A stretch of 64,000 bases of DNA from Verrucomicrobiia bacterium (GCA_011525695.1 WYBX01000101.1:49246-113245); one strand, 5' to 3'; positions 38,088-47,930 are shown, counted from the first letter of the stretch. The notes: a model not told the origin generated them from the sequence alone. Program-made: numbers and translations.

Positions 38088-40946
38088 CTACTCCGGCGGA
38101 GCTTCCGGCGGAGCTTTCGGCGGGGCTTCCGCCGAGACTGCCGGCGATTCCTTCGGCAGGGCTTCCACCGGGCCTGCGGGCGGGGCGTCCACCGGAGCTT
38201 TCGGCGGGGCCGCTGGCAGTGCGGGTGCGGCGGCCTCCTCGGGATTGAGCGCGCGCAGGAAGCTGGTGGGGCCGATCACAAAGGCCCATTCGGGTTTCTG
38301 AAGAGTGCCAGTCAGGTTAACCTCGAGCGCATTGGACAGCGGGGTCAGGACGGCGCCGACCACGCTCTTGATCAGATTCCCGCTTTCCTGGAACGGAAAG
38401 ACTTTCGCGGTAAAATCGAGCTGCCGGCGGTCGAGATGATAGTCGCCCCGCGCATCGATTGCCGCACTGGGGCCCCGGAGCGCGACTTCCGAGAACACCA
38501 GCTTGGTCCGATCCACCCGGAAGTTGGCCCGGGCCGACGTCAACCGCAGCGACGTGAAGCTCAGCAGTTCCGACAGGGTGCCCAAGAGTGGGACCTCGCC
38601 AATGTCGTCCCCCTGCAGCACCGCATTGCCCGAGCCCTCGAAGCTCAACGGATTCCGGTAACTGCCCTCGGCTGAGGCGTCGATGTCGAGCTGAAGATTC
38701 GCCTTTGCCTGGACGTACTTTCCGGGCGGGGCGGGCGGGCGACCCTGCCTGGACGCGAAGAACTCCTCGAGGGCTCCGGCAAATGGCCCGAGACTGGCGT
38801 CCTTGAGGTTCAAATCGAAACCGAGTCGCTGCTCATCCGCCGCGCCCCAGACCCGCGCGTGGCCGGTTGCCGTGCCGCTGGCAAAATGGGCGGCGAAATT
38901 ATCAATCGTGATCTCCCGATCGTCGATCCGGGCGGTGAAGGAAACGTCGCGCAGCGGAAAGTGGTGAAACCGGAACTCGCCGGCGGTCTGCGCCTGAAGG
39001 TTGACCCGGTGGTGTTGGCCCCCGGCCGAAGCGGGTCCCGCGAAGGTGGCGTTCATCCGCAACTCAGGCGGATTTTCCAGCGCGAACGGCGCGAGCAGCC
39101 GTTCGGCAAACGGGCCGATGACCTGTTGCGCGAGCCCCAGCGGGAGGGTGGAATCGACGCTCAATTCCAGCGAACGCCACTGGCGGCTCGCCAGATCGGT
39201 GGAAAACGTGAAGGTGCCGCGGGCTTCGCCCGGGCCCAGGGTGCCATCCACCTCGAGTCCGTCGAAGAATCCGGGTCGGATGAATAGCCGGGTGCGCACC
39301 CGATCGAAGGCGCCGCCTCGAATGACCGGTTGCCGGGCTTCCGCTTCGACGAAGACGCGCGTCCGCCAGCCTTCGCGCCAGAATCCGCCCACGTCGACGC
39401 TCGCAACCGGCGGGGCCGCGGAGAATTCGAACTGGCGGAAGAAATTCCTCCACCAAGGGCGGAACCACCGACGGATGTCCATCGGCCGGAGCTGGCCTGC
39501 GAGCAGGAATCGGAATTCGCGGGTCGCCAGATCCTGTTCGAAGGAGCCCCGGGCAAAGTTCTCCCCGATCGTGGCAAAGGCCTCGGGCGCATGGAACCGG
39601 CGGCCATCGAAACTCACCGCGGCGCGGCCGCGATCCATCGTCACACCATAGGCCTTGATGCCTTCCAGCGCGACCCGCGCGGTGAATTCGCGAAAGCTCC
39701 AGTCATCCCCGAACCGGGCCTCGGCCTCGACGAGATCCAGCGCGGCGAAGTCGAAATAGCGACGCACGTCGATCTTCAGCCGAGATCCGACGACCTCCAG
39801 CAGCGCGGGAGCCAGCCGTCCCTGCGCCCGCAGCAGCGCGCGTCCGGCCGCGAGATCCGCATCCGCCTGCAGGGCCAGCGGTTCGCCCGCCAGCAACCCG
39901 GCGATCCGGGCGTCGACCCGTGGCCACGGCCGCGGCCACACCTCCGCGGCGAGGGCTGCCGCCGTCCCATCCGGGCCGACGAGCGTGTCGGCCGTGAATT
40001 CGAGCTGGCGCGGCTCGAACCGCAGTGGTGCGCCTTGTATCCGGCCGTACAAGACGCCGCGGAGCTGGCGGGCGTGCCATCCGCCCTGCCAGCCCGTGGC
40101 GATGGAATCGGCGGCGAACTCCAGCCGTGAGATCGTGAGCTGATCGAGCAGGAGTACGCGGGTGGAGCCGCGCAGCCCGGCGGCCTGGATGGCGGGCGAG
40201 GGCCACTCCAGCCCGCGCGCCTGAAGCGTGACATCCGCCATCGGCGCGCCGGACGCGGAAGGGTCGAATTCGAGGTGCAGGGAGGGCTGCTGCAGCACCT
40301 GAAGCCGCTGGGCCCAGCCGGAGGCCTGCCGGCAAAGCTCCGCGAACCGCAGCTCGAAAAACCGGGCGATGTCCTGGGGGCTCAGCGGTGCCTGCGTCCG
40401 GCGCAATGGCACGGAGCCATGGGCGGTGACAATGACTCCTGCCACACGCGCATTCAGCTCGGCCACTTCCACGAGCCGGTCGCCGGGATGGAGCACCGCT
40501 TCCAGATCTTGCACCAGCGGTTCGGGCGTGCCGGAGGGCGAGAGTCGGCCCGGGGCGAGAAACGTGGCTCCGCTGATTCGGATTTCGCGGGGCTCGAACC
40601 GGCCGACTGCCAGCATCCACGGGTTCAGATCGACGTACACCGCCCGGGCCGTCAGCACCGGATCGGAAAAGCCCGCCACGGAGACCCGGGCCTGCCGCAG
40701 CAGGATCCGGCCGGCGGGATCGACGGAGCTTCCCTCGATGCTCGCCCGCAACCCGGCGGCCGCCAGGTGTGCCTCGACCCGGCGCCAGGCGAAATCCGGC
40801 ACCGTCAGTTCATTGCGCGTGATGATGAAGATCTGCAGCGCCAGCGCCAGCAGGAGGAAGAGCCAAACGGTCCAGAGCAGGAACGAGCCGAGGATGCCGG
40901 CGCCGCCGCGCACCGCCTGGCGGACGATGTCATGGCCGTCCGGCAT
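38088..40946 (-). CDS. AsmA/YhdP-like inner-membrane-anchored protein
   Basis: This 952-aa protein has one N-terminal membrane helix (LLWTVWLFLLLALALQIFII, about 24-43) followed by a long beta-rich periplasmic region. Residues near 700-900 include the AsmA-like C-terminal pattern (RLGFDLNLKDASLGPFAGAL and GDYHLDRRQLDFTAKVFPF). AsmA-family proteins form hydrophobic grooves that move phospholipids between membranes. The last 50 residues are a Pro/Ala/Glu repeat (units like APPKAPPEAPPE) coded by a near-tandem DNA repeat. The family is known; the role here is inferred. Confidence 0.85.
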   Translation of the reverse strand: MPDGHDIVRQAVRGGAGILGSFLLWTVWLFLLLALALQIFIITRNELTVPDFAWRRVEAHLAAAGLRASIEGSSVDPAGRILLRQARVSVAGFSDPVLTARAVYVDLNPWMLAVGRFEPREIRISGATFLAPGRLSPSGTPEPLVQDLEAVLHPGDRLVEVAELNARVAGVIVTAHGSVPLRRTQAPLSPQDIARFFELRFAELCRQASGWAQRLQVLQQPSLHLEFDPSASGAPMADVTLQARGLEWPSPAIQAAGLRGSTRVLLLDQLTISRLEFAADSIATGWQGGWHARQLRGVLYGRIQGAPLRFEPRQLEFTADTLVGPDGTAAALAAEVWPRPWPRVDARIAGLLAGEPLALQADADLAAGRALLRAQGRLAPALLEVVGSRLKIDVRRYFDFAALDLVEAEARFGDDWSFREFTARVALEGIKAYGVTMDRGRAAVSFDGRRFHAPEAFATIGENFARGSFEQDLATREFRFLLAGQLRPMDIRRWFRPWWRNFFRQFEFSAAPPVASVDVGGFWREGWRTRVFVEAEARQPVIRGGAFDRVRTRLFIRPGFFDGLEVDGTLGPGEARGTFTFSTDLASRQWRSLELSVDSTLPLGLAQQVIGPFAERLLAPFALENPPELRMNATFAGPASAGGQHHRVNLQAQTAGEFRFHHFPLRDVSFTARIDDREITIDNFAAHFASGTATGHARVWGAADEQRLGFDLNLKDASLGPFAGALEEFFASRQGRPPAPPGKYVQAKANLQLDIDASAEGSYRNPLSFEGSGNAVLQGDDIGEVPLLGTLSELLSFTSLRLTSARANFRVDRTKLVFSEVALRGPSAAIDARGDYHLDRRQLDFTAKVFPFQESGNLIKSVVGAVLTPLSNALEVNLTGTLQKPEWAFVIGPTSFLRALNPEEAAAPALPAAPPKAPVDAPPAGPVEALPKESPAVSAEAPPKAPPEAPPE

Positions 40947-41006
40947 GGTTGGGCGGGCCCGGCCATTGCACCCCGCAGCGGCCGGATCCGATGGTGGCGT
41001 CTTCGC

Positions 41007-41171
41007 GGCCGTGACGGAGCATGGCCCTCCATGAAAGCAGTTCAGATTGCTGCATTCGAACGTTCATTCATGGAGGGACGCCCTCCGTGGCGTCCGAAAA
41101 CCGGATGGGAGAGTCATTCTGCGAAGCGACTCGGCTTTCGCGGCCGTGACGGAGCACGGCCCTCCATGAAT
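41007..41171. repeat. Cluster of three CTCCGT-loop hairpins
   Basis: Three copies lie between the AsmA-like and DUF4340 genes. 41007-41034 (reverse orientation): stem GGCCGTG / CATGGCC with one G-U wobble. 41066-41095 (forward): stem GGACGCC / GGCGTCC. 41142-41171 (reverse): stem GGCCGTG / CACGGCC. Each has loop CTCCGT (or its complement) and the ATTCATGGAG-type head on the outer side. Between the last two copies is the unrelated phrase GAGAGTCATTCTGCGAAGCG. Confidence 0.88.
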
Positions 41172-41197
41172 GCAATTCAGATGTGGGTCGAAGGTCA

Positions 41198-43180
41198 TCA
41201 AGGCGACGGTGGAATCACGGGCTCGGGTTGCGGCGGCGGGGTGGGGCCGGGGTCCCGGGGGCCGTAGGTCAGCGCCCAGAGGCTGTCGAGCAGCGGCTGC
41301 TCGATGGTGAAGACCGCATCGAAATCGCGGGAGCCGGCGAGTTGCTCCGAGCCGCCAATCCTTTCGGAGAGGAACAACGTCAGCGTGCTGGTTTGATCGG
41401 GGGCCGTGCCGCCGGGGAGGACGATCGTGGCCTCGAGTCGGAACCGCCATGGGCGGAGTTCGCCATTGACGACGACGCGATCCGCGAACCGATCCTGGAC
41501 GAATTCCCGTGCCTGCAGCTTGCGCAGCGAGTCGAGAAGCCCGGTTACAGCGGCCGGATTCTCCAGGGGTTTGGCGGGCTGGCCGGCGGCATCGAAGGAG
41601 GCCTCGAAGAGCGGGTCTTCCGCCGGCAATTCGACGATCGCGAGACCCGTGATCCGAGCCGCGGCGGGAAGTTCCCGCAGGAGCCGGTTGCGCCAGTACA
41701 GCGGTTCGGGCCGGAGCTCGCGGAGGATGTCGGCGTCGACGGAGGCGATGGAGAGCCCCGGTTCCGTCGGCGTGCCCGCGCGGGCGTAGACCTGGCGGCG
41801 GGCATCCGTGCCCAGCCGCAGCACCAGTGGCGTGGCGGATCCGTCCAGGGTGAGAGTGACCTCCCGTTCCGGCCGGTTGAAACCCCAATTTTCGAGATCG
41901 GCGCTGGTGGGGGCGTCACTCTCGAAGGATTTGGCCGAAAGCAGCATCAGCTGGCTGAGCAGCCGCTGGACCCGGCTGGCGTCGGCGGCCCACGTCTGTG
42001 GTTCCTGGCCGGGGACCCGACTCACCACCTGCCAGCCACCGCTGACGCTGGCGGCAGAGTCCTCCAACCGCTGGAGTTCGACCGCCTGGCTGGACTGGAC
42101 GGGCGCGGAGAGCGTGATGGCACGGACGGCGCGAAGATCGAAATCCAGGATCCGGCGCTCGCGCAGGTTCAGTGGCGCGTTGCGCAGCGTCTCGATCAGC
42201 TGCCGCGGGACCATGACCGTGAATACCGGGCTGCGATCCTCGAGCTGGGCATAGTATTCGATTTCCTCGGGCGGCGCCGCGGCTCCCGTGGGGGCCGCCA
42301 CCGGTTCGCCGAGGTAGAGCGTTTCATAACGACTGTTGCCCTCCAGCGTGATCCGGAGGGTGGCGGCGGCCGAGGGGGGGATGGAGGGTGCGCCGGCCGG
42401 GTTGAAGGTTTTCGGATGAAGCGCGTTCAGCTCGTTGATGGTCCGGTCGACGTCGAGCTTGCTGGCCCGCGCGATCACGGGGGATTCGAACGTCCAGCGG
42501 GAGCCATCGCGGCGGATCCGGATGCGCAACGCGCCGGCGGTCGCGGTGGGCGACGGCCGGCCCTCGTCGCTGGCGGTCGCCTGCACGCTCAGGGAGCGCG
42601 CCTCGAACACGGGAATCGTGAGGAGCGTCTCCGCGCGCAGCTGCTCGAGCGAGAGCGACAGGTTGTCGGCCAGCGATCGATTCACGATGTGGACGCGCTG
42701 GCCATCGGGCGAGAGGACGTAGAGCCGGTTGCCCACGCTGGTGGTGTCGCCAATCCGGAGGACGGCCAGGGCGCCCGTCTCATCGCTTCCGGATCGGAAC
42801 GCGACCGTGAGCTTGGGTCGGTCGAGCCCGTAGTCGGCGAGCGACTGGCTGGTCTGCGCGAGTTCCTCGACCGCAAAGCTGGCCTCATGCTCGAGGAGCT
42901 GGAGTCCGTTGACGATGCTGCTGACGGCGGTCTCGTTCGCGGGCCAGTCGATGGGCTCGGTGAGCATCCAGTTGCCCTTCCGGCGGACGAGCTTGAACGA
43001 GCCGCCGGGTGCGGTGCTGGTGACCTCGAGCGTGCTGATGTCGGCGCTTTCCGGGCCGAGCACGCGGCGGCGCGCCTCGCGGCTCGCCGCCTCGGTCCGC
43101 CAGTTCCGCTCGAACGTGAAGATGAAGAAGAACAGGGCGACGTTCAGGAAAACGAGGACGAGCGTGACTTTGGTGCGCAC
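41198..43180 (-). CDS. DUF4340 protein of the Gld-type ABC cluster
   Basis: The protein is 660 aa from the GTG at 43180 (VRTKVTLVLVFLNVALFFFIF); the frame upstream overlaps gldG and is not family-like. It has one N-terminal membrane helix (about 4-22) and then a large periplasmic beta-rich region with several DUF4340 repeats (GNWMLTEPIDWPANETAVSS is the typical opening). The C-terminal end is proline-rich. DUF4340 proteins regularly follow GldG-like auxiliary proteins; the molecular function is unknown. It begins 37 bases after the GldG stop. Confidence 0.87.
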   Translation of the reverse strand: MRTKVTLVLVFLNVALFFFIFTFERNWRTEAASREARRRVLGPESADISTLEVTSTAPGGSFKLVRRKGNWMLTEPIDWPANETAVSSIVNGLQLLEHEASFAVEELAQTSQSLADYGLDRPKLTVAFRSGSDETGALAVLRIGDTTSVGNRLYVLSPDGQRVHIVNRSLADNLSLSLEQLRAETLLTIPVFEARSLSVQATASDEGRPSPTATAGALRIRIRRDGSRWTFESPVIARASKLDVDRTINELNALHPKTFNPAGAPSIPPSAAATLRITLEGNSRYETLYLGEPVAAPTGAAAPPEEIEYYAQLEDRSPVFTVMVPRQLIETLRNAPLNLRERRILDFDLRAVRAITLSAPVQSSQAVELQRLEDSAASVSGGWQVVSRVPGQEPQTWAADASRVQRLLSQLMLLSAKSFESDAPTSADLENWGFNRPEREVTLTLDGSATPLVLRLGTDARRQVYARAGTPTEPGLSIASVDADILRELRPEPLYWRNRLLRELPAAARITGLAIVELPAEDPLFEASFDAAGQPAKPLENPAAVTGLLDSLRKLQAREFVQDRFADRVVVNGELRPWRFRLEATIVLPGGTAPDQTSTLTLFLSERIGGSEQLAGSRDFDAVFTIEQPLLDSLWALTYGPRDPGPTPPPQPEPVIPPSP

Positions 43181-43217
43181 GGCAGGAAAGAGGCTTGAGG
43201 GCGGGCGGAAAGGGAAA

Positions 43218-44693
43218 TCAGGAACGCCGGGTCCAGTAAACCAGGAGCCCCAACAGCAGGGTGGCGCCGGGCAGCCCCAACACGAGCGCATAGCGGAGCC
43301 GGGTGAAGTCGGCGGCGCTGAGCGCGAGGCCGAACCGTTCGATCGGGCGGGCGGGCACGTTGAGCTGCTTGTCCCGATCGACCGTCCAGTTCACGGCGCC
43401 AAGGAAGGCCACGAAGTTGCCGGAATAGCCGATCCGCTGGTTCGACACGAGGTCACCGGTCCCGAAAACGACCAGCCGGCCGCCGCGGACGCTGAACGGG
43501 AGATTGTCCCGGACGGACACCCGTTCCGAGGCGACGGCGATGCTCAGCCGATCCTCCGGAGGAATGCCCTTCATCGGCCGGATGTCGGCGCCGTCGCGCG
43601 TGAAGGGCAGCTGGCGGTATCCAACCTCACCCCACGCCTGCGGCGAGGTGGCGGCGAGCGGCACCACCGTGAGTCCGGTGGCCGGCCGGCCGGGATCGAC
43701 CCGCACCGTGCGGGTGGCGCCGAGCCGGAGCGGCATGGTCTGGAAACCGGCGAGCGTCTGCATCACCGGGTGCTTCGCCTCCAGCGCCCGGATCAGGAGG
43801 TCGCCATCCTCCGTGATGCTTTCCGGCGCGGGATCGATTACGGCCGAATCGTCCGCAATGATGCCCCAGTCCAGCAGCAGTTCGTCGAGCCCCAGCCGGG
43901 AGGCGGCGAGGCCCGGCCCGAGCAGCAGGATCAGCCGGCCGGCGTTGACCGTCAGGTGCTGGCGCAGGAGTTCCTGCTCGGCGGGCGTGTAGGCCGACTG
44001 TGGGGCGACGGCGATCAGCAGCGCGGCATCGGCGGGGATCTGCTTCGCGGCCGAGAGCTCGAGCGTCATCACGTCGAAATTGCGGACCCGCAGCTGGTCA
44101 CGCAGCAGCGACAGCCCGCGGCTGGGATCCACGTTGTCCAGGGCGAGTTCGCCGTGCCCGGTGAGGAAGTAGACCCGCCGGCGGCTTGGATCCGAGACGT
44201 CGAGCAGCGCGGCCGTGAGCACCTGCTCTCCGATGAAGGCCTCCCGCTCCTGCTGCTTGAACCGGTAGAGCTCGTCGATCTGCACCGCGCGACTCTTCTC
44301 GCCACTGCGCAGGAGAATGACGTTCGGCTGCTCGATCCCCAGTTCCTCGGCCCGGCGGCGATCGCGATAGACATCGATGAATTCCCGGGTAATGACGCCA
44401 AACGGGCTGGACTGGGTCGCATGGACGAACTCATCCAGCAGCCCGCGCACCTCCGGGTTTTCGCTGAGATCGGACAGCGTGGCGACGAGGTGGACCGGGC
44501 GGGTCAGGTTCCGGATGTAGGAAAGCGTTTCCGGTGAGAGGGAGTAGGTGCGATGGCGGGTGAGATCGAAGCGCGAGGGATGGTTGCGCGCCACGTAGTT
44601 GAGCCCCGCGAAGAACGTGACGAACAGGGCCGCCTGCAGCACCAGGTTCAGCGTGCGAAGCCAGCGGACGGCGCGGAAGCTTTGCAGGGCCAT
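43218..44693 (-). CDS. GldG-like ABC transporter auxiliary protein
   Basis: This 491-aa protein has an N-terminal helix (LNLVLQAALFVTFFAGLNYVA, about 15-35) and a C-terminal helix (about 468-485). The middle is a periplasmic domain with the family start FDLTRHRTYSLSPETLSYI and motif VYFLTGHGELAL. GldG-family proteins (ABC-type uncharacterised auxiliary) join the permease and ATPase below, first known from gliding motility clusters. The start codon is two bases after the permease stop, so translation is coupled. Confidence 0.88.
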   Translation of the reverse strand: MALQSFRAVRWLRTLNLVLQAALFVTFFAGLNYVARNHPSRFDLTRHRTYSLSPETLSYIRNLTRPVHLVATLSDLSENPEVRGLLDEFVHATQSSPFGVITREFIDVYRDRRRAEELGIEQPNVILLRSGEKSRAVQIDELYRFKQQEREAFIGEQVLTAALLDVSDPSRRRVYFLTGHGELALDNVDPSRGLSLLRDQLRVRNFDVMTLELSAAKQIPADAALLIAVAPQSAYTPAEQELLRQHLTVNAGRLILLLGPGLAASRLGLDELLLDWGIIADDSAVIDPAPESITEDGDLLIRALEAKHPVMQTLAGFQTMPLRLGATRTVRVDPGRPATGLTVVPLAATSPQAWGEVGYRQLPFTRDGADIRPMKGIPPEDRLSIAVASERVSVRDNLPFSVRGGRLVVFGTGDLVSNQRIGYSGNFVAFLGAVNWTVDRDKQLNVPARPIERFGLALSAADFTRLRYALVLGLPGATLLLGLLVYWTRRS

Positions 44694-44695
44694 GG

Positions 44696-45457
44696 TCAGG
44701 AGTGCAGCAGCTTCGCCTCGACGCCGAGAATGCTGAAGATCAGGGCGAGCACCGTCCCGCTGAGGTAGAACAACAGGTGCCGCGTGTCGACCACCCCGCG
44801 GGTGAAATCGTCGCGGTGGGTGAATATCTGCGCGTAGTCGACCGCATCGCGGAGTGATGCCATCCCGCCCTGGGCCAGCCAGGTCGCCTCGCCCAGGCTG
44901 CGCATCCCGATGATCAGCCCGAACAGCAGCGTGAACGCGATGATGCCGGCGACGGCCTGGTTGCGCGACAACGAGCTGGCGAAGACGCCAATCGCGATGA
45001 AGAGCAGCCCCGAAATTCCAATGAACAGGTATCCCCCGATCAGCGGGCCCGGATCGAGAAACCGCGCATCACCGGAGAAGCGCTTCAGGATGTAAAAGAA
45101 CCCTCCGGTCGAACCCCACAGCCCGACGTAGAGCAGGTAGGCGGCCGTATACTTGCCCAGGACCACCTCCGTGGTCGTCACGGGGGTGGTCAGCAGCGTC
45201 TCGATCGTCCCGAGCCGGCGTTCCTCCGCGAGGCACTTCATCGTCAGCAGCGGCACCATGAAGAACACCGGCAGCCAGAAGAGTTCGAAGAAGACGTGCG
45301 TGGGTGAGAGCTCCTGGGGCGACTTGCTGTAATGGCTCAGGATCTCCGTGAAGATGAAACCCATGAACGCCAGGAAGGCGGTCGCCGCGACATACGTGCT
45401 CGGCGAGACGAGCAGCATCCGGATCTCGTGGCTGAGGAGCGTCAGGTAATGCTTCAC
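44696..45457 (-). CDS. ABC-2 type transporter permease (GldF-like)
   Basis: This 253-aa protein has six hydrophobic helices and the GldF-type loop ETLLTTPVTTTEVVLGKYTAA. It starts with GTG at 45457. It lies between the ATPase and GldG genes in the usual GldA-GldF-GldG order. The substrate is unknown; in Bacteroidetes such systems affect gliding, elsewhere envelope maintenance. Confidence 0.9.
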   Translation of the reverse strand: MKHYLTLLSHEIRMLLVSPSTYVAATAFLAFMGFIFTEILSHYSKSPQELSPTHVFFELFWLPVFFMVPLLTMKCLAEERRLGTIETLLTTPVTTTEVVLGKYTAAYLLYVGLWGSTGGFFYILKRFSGDARFLDPGPLIGGYLFIGISGLLFIAIGVFASSLSRNQAVAGIIAFTLLFGLIIGMRSLGEATWLAQGGMASLRDAVDYAQIFTHRDDFTRGVVDTRHLLFYLSGTVLALIFSILGVEAKLLHS

Positions 45458-45519
45458 GGGCGGGGAGGACGGCAGGGAGAGTGGGTTAAACCGGCAAACG
45501 GGAGGATTGTTTCAGGCGT

Positions 45520-46521
45520 TTAGGCGGGATGTTCCCTGGGGCTGGGGGGAGCGACCACGTCCCAGCTCCGGCGGGTCGCGGCGAGGAAGAGATCCTCGAG
45601 GGTGGGGTGGACGCGGGTGAGCGAGCGGACGCGGAAGCCGTGGGCCAGGAGTTCGCGCACCAGGGCCTCGCCCAGATCGTCCTCGCGGCCGGTGTGCAGC
45701 GTCAGGTGGGTGAAGCCGTCGGCGCGGGGTTCCTGCTGCTGATCCACCCGGAGCGTGGGCTCGATCCCGCTGAGCAGCGCCGGCAGGGTGGCGAGCGGGC
45801 CGGCGACGTCGAGTTCGTAGGTCGAATGGCCGAAGATGTCGCGCCGGAGATCGCCCGGCGTGCCCTGGGCGACGACCCGGCCCTGGTTGATGATCAGCAC
45901 GCGATCGCAGGTCACCTCGATTTCGGGCAGGATGTGGGAGGAAATGATCACGGTCATCCGGCCGCGCAGCCCGGCGATCAGGTCGCGGACGATCAGGATC
46001 TGGTGGGGATCGAGCCCGATCGTGGGTTCGTCCATGATGATGACGGGCGGCTCGGCCAAAATGGCCTCGGCGATCCCGACCCGCTGCCGGTACCCCTTCG
46101 AAAGCTGGCCAATCAGCTTGTGCCGGACGCGCTTCAGGTCGCAGACCTCGAGGACCTCGTCGATGCGGGGACCGAGGATCCGTCGCGGGACCTCCTTGAG
46201 CCGGCCGCGGAAGTACATGTATTCGGATACGCGCATCTCCTCCGGCAGCGGATTGTTCTCGGGCATGTAGCCGATCCGGCGCTTGACCTCGTCCGGCCGG
46301 CTCGCGACGGGCAGGCCGAGGATTTTCACGCTGCCCGAGGTGGCGGGCAGGTAGCCGGTGAGGATCCGCATGGTCGTGGACTTGCCGGCGCCGTTCGGAC
46401 CCAGGAAGCCGACGATTTCGCCCCGCGCGACATTGAAGCTGATGTCGCTGACGGCGGTGACGCCGCCGAAGGTCTTGACGAGGTGCGAGACCTCGATGGC
46501 GGGAGCGGCAGGATCGGACAT
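45520..46521 (-). CDS. ABC transporter ATP-binding protein (GldA-like)
   Basis: This 333-aa ATPase has Walker A GPNGAGKST (about 41-49), a signature-like QLSKGYRQRVGIAEAI, Walker B VIIMDEPTIGLDP and the H-loop SSHILPE. The C-terminal 100 residues form the extra domain of this subfamily. It energises the downstream permease. Its ATG is two bases past the birA stop, so the gene is translationally linked to birA. Confidence 0.94.
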   Translation of the reverse strand: MSDPAAPAIEVSHLVKTFGGVTAVSDISFNVARGEIVGFLGPNGAGKSTTMRILTGYLPATSGSVKILGLPVASRPDEVKRRIGYMPENNPLPEEMRVSEYMYFRGRLKEVPRRILGPRIDEVLEVCDLKRVRHKLIGQLSKGYRQRVGIAEAILAEPPVIIMDEPTIGLDPHQILIVRDLIAGLRGRMTVIISSHILPEIEVTCDRVLIINQGRVVAQGTPGDLRRDIFGHSTYELDVAGPLATLPALLSGIEPTLRVDQQQEPRADGFTHLTLHTGREDDLGEALVRELLAHGFRVRSLTRVHPTLEDLFLAATRRSWDVVAPPSPREHPA

Positions 46522-46523
46522 GT

Positions 46524-47513
46524 TCAGGCGGATTTTTCCAGGGTGACCTCGCCCGCGCGGAAACGATGGGACCGGCCGCTGGCATCGCGCAGCAGCAGGG
46601 CGCCCTCGTCGTCGAGTCCCGAAACGACCCCATGATGGCGGCGGCCGCCCTCCAGCAGGACGATGGGCTTGCCGCGGAGGAGATCGTAGCGGTGCCAGAG
46701 ATCGGCGAACCGCTCGAGGTGATCACCCTCGGCGAACGCCTGCCAGGCGAGCAGGACGCGGCCGATCAGGGCGGCGGCGAGCCGGTTGAGATCGAGCGGC
46801 TGGCCGGTGATTTCCGCGAGGGAGATGGCACGGCGGGCGAGGTCGGACGGCCATTCGTCCCGGGGGCTGTTGACGTTGAGCCCGAGCCCGAACACCAGGT
46901 CGCGGATTTGGTCCGAGTCGACGCGGGCCTCCGTCAGCATGCCACCCGCCTTGCGGCCCTTGAAGAGGAGGTCGTTCGGCCACTTGATGCCCGGGGCGAC
47001 GCCGGTGAAGTTGGCAAGCATTTCGCAGAGGTTGACGCCCATCCAGAGGGTGAAGGTCTGCATCCGCTCGGGGGAGACGCGCGGCCGGAAGGCGAAGCTC
47101 GAGTAGAGATTCAGGCTCGATTCGCTGTGCCAGGCGCGGCCGAACCGTCCGCGGCCGCGGGTTTGTTTCCGGGCGAGCACCGCAAAGGGGGTGGGGCGTC
47201 CGGCGGCGAGCTGGCGGGCGGCCTCGTCGTTGGTGCTGTCGACCACGTCAAGCACGTGGAGCGTGAAATGGCGGGGCCGGACCTTGAGGTGGGCCTCGAC
47301 CAGTGCGGCGTGCAGGAAGGACGGGCGGAGTTTGAGCCGGTAGCCCCGGGCCCGTTGGGCCTCGAAGGTGAAGCCGGCGGCCCGGAGCTTTTCCATGTGC
47401 TGCCAGATCGCCACCCGGCTGACGCCCAGCCGCGAGGCCAGCGCGGCGCCGGAAACCCAGTTGGGTTCCCGGGCGAGGAGTTCGCTGAGGATGACCTGAT
47501 CGGCGTTTGGCAT
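46524..47513 (-). CDS. birA: Biotin-[acetyl-CoA-carboxylase] ligase with DNA-binding domain
   Basis: The protein is 329 aa from ATG 47513 (MPNADQVILSELLARE); the extension upstream overlaps the divergent gene. The N-terminal winged helix (about 1-65, GVSRVAIWQHMEKLRAAGF) means it may also repress biotin genes. The catalytic part has the biotin motif KQTRGRGRFGRAW and the KWPNDLLFKGRKAGGML stretch (Lys for biotinyl-AMP). It transfers biotin to carboxylase carrier proteins. Its position ahead of an ABC transporter operon is a chance or regulatory linkage. Confidence 0.95.
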   Translation of the reverse strand: MPNADQVILSELLAREPNWVSGAALASRLGVSRVAIWQHMEKLRAAGFTFEAQRARGYRLKLRPSFLHAALVEAHLKVRPRHFTLHVLDVVDSTNDEAARQLAAGRPTPFAVLARKQTRGRGRFGRAWHSESSLNLYSSFAFRPRVSPERMQTFTLWMGVNLCEMLANFTGVAPGIKWPNDLLFKGRKAGGMLTEARVDSDQIRDLVFGLGLNVNSPRDEWPSDLARRAISLAEITGQPLDLNRLAAALIGRVLLAWQAFAEGDHLERFADLWHRYDLLRGKPIVLLEGGRRHHGVVSGLDDEGALLLRDASGRSHRFRAGEVTLEKSA

Positions 47514-47578
47514 GCGGAAGCGGGAGCGGCGCGGAAAGAGCGTTTGAAATGTGATGCCCTGCTCCCACGCTGGCGCAA

Positions 47579-47884
47579 ATGTCATTTGACGAAATGCAGG
47601 AATCGATTCGCCGGGGCCAGCGGCCACCGGACGGGCTGTCGGCGCCATTGCAGGGGCTCTGGCATGATGCGCTGGGCGACTGGGACCGGGCCCATGAGTG
47701 TGCGCAGAAGGATCCGGGCAGCGACGGCTCATGGGTGCATGCCTACCTGCACCGCAAGGAGGGCGATCGGGGGAATGCCGGTTATTGGTATCGGCGGGCC
47801 GGCCGTCCGATGCCGGCGGTCAGCCAGCCGTTGCAGGCGGAATGGGAGGAGATTGCCCGGGCGCTGCTGGCGGAGCGGGGGTGA
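47579..47884 (+). CDS. Small conserved protein of unknown function (101 aa)
   Basis: This 101-aa soluble protein has a well-defined core: LQGLWHDALGDWDRAHECAQ, then WVHAYLHRKEGDRGNAGYWYRRAG. I have seen similar sequences in many proteobacterial and other genomes as hypothetical proteins, but the function is not known. It is divergent from birA with a 65-bp gap, so the two may share regulation. Confidence 0.75.
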   Translation: MSFDEMQESIRRGQRPPDGLSAPLQGLWHDALGDWDRAHECAQKDPGSDGSWVHAYLHRKEGDRGNAGYWYRRAGRPMPAVSQPLQAEWEEIARALLAERG

Positions 47885-47930
47885 AAGTTACAGGTTGGAA
47901 GGTTGCAGGTTGCGCGGCCCGGAAGTTGGG

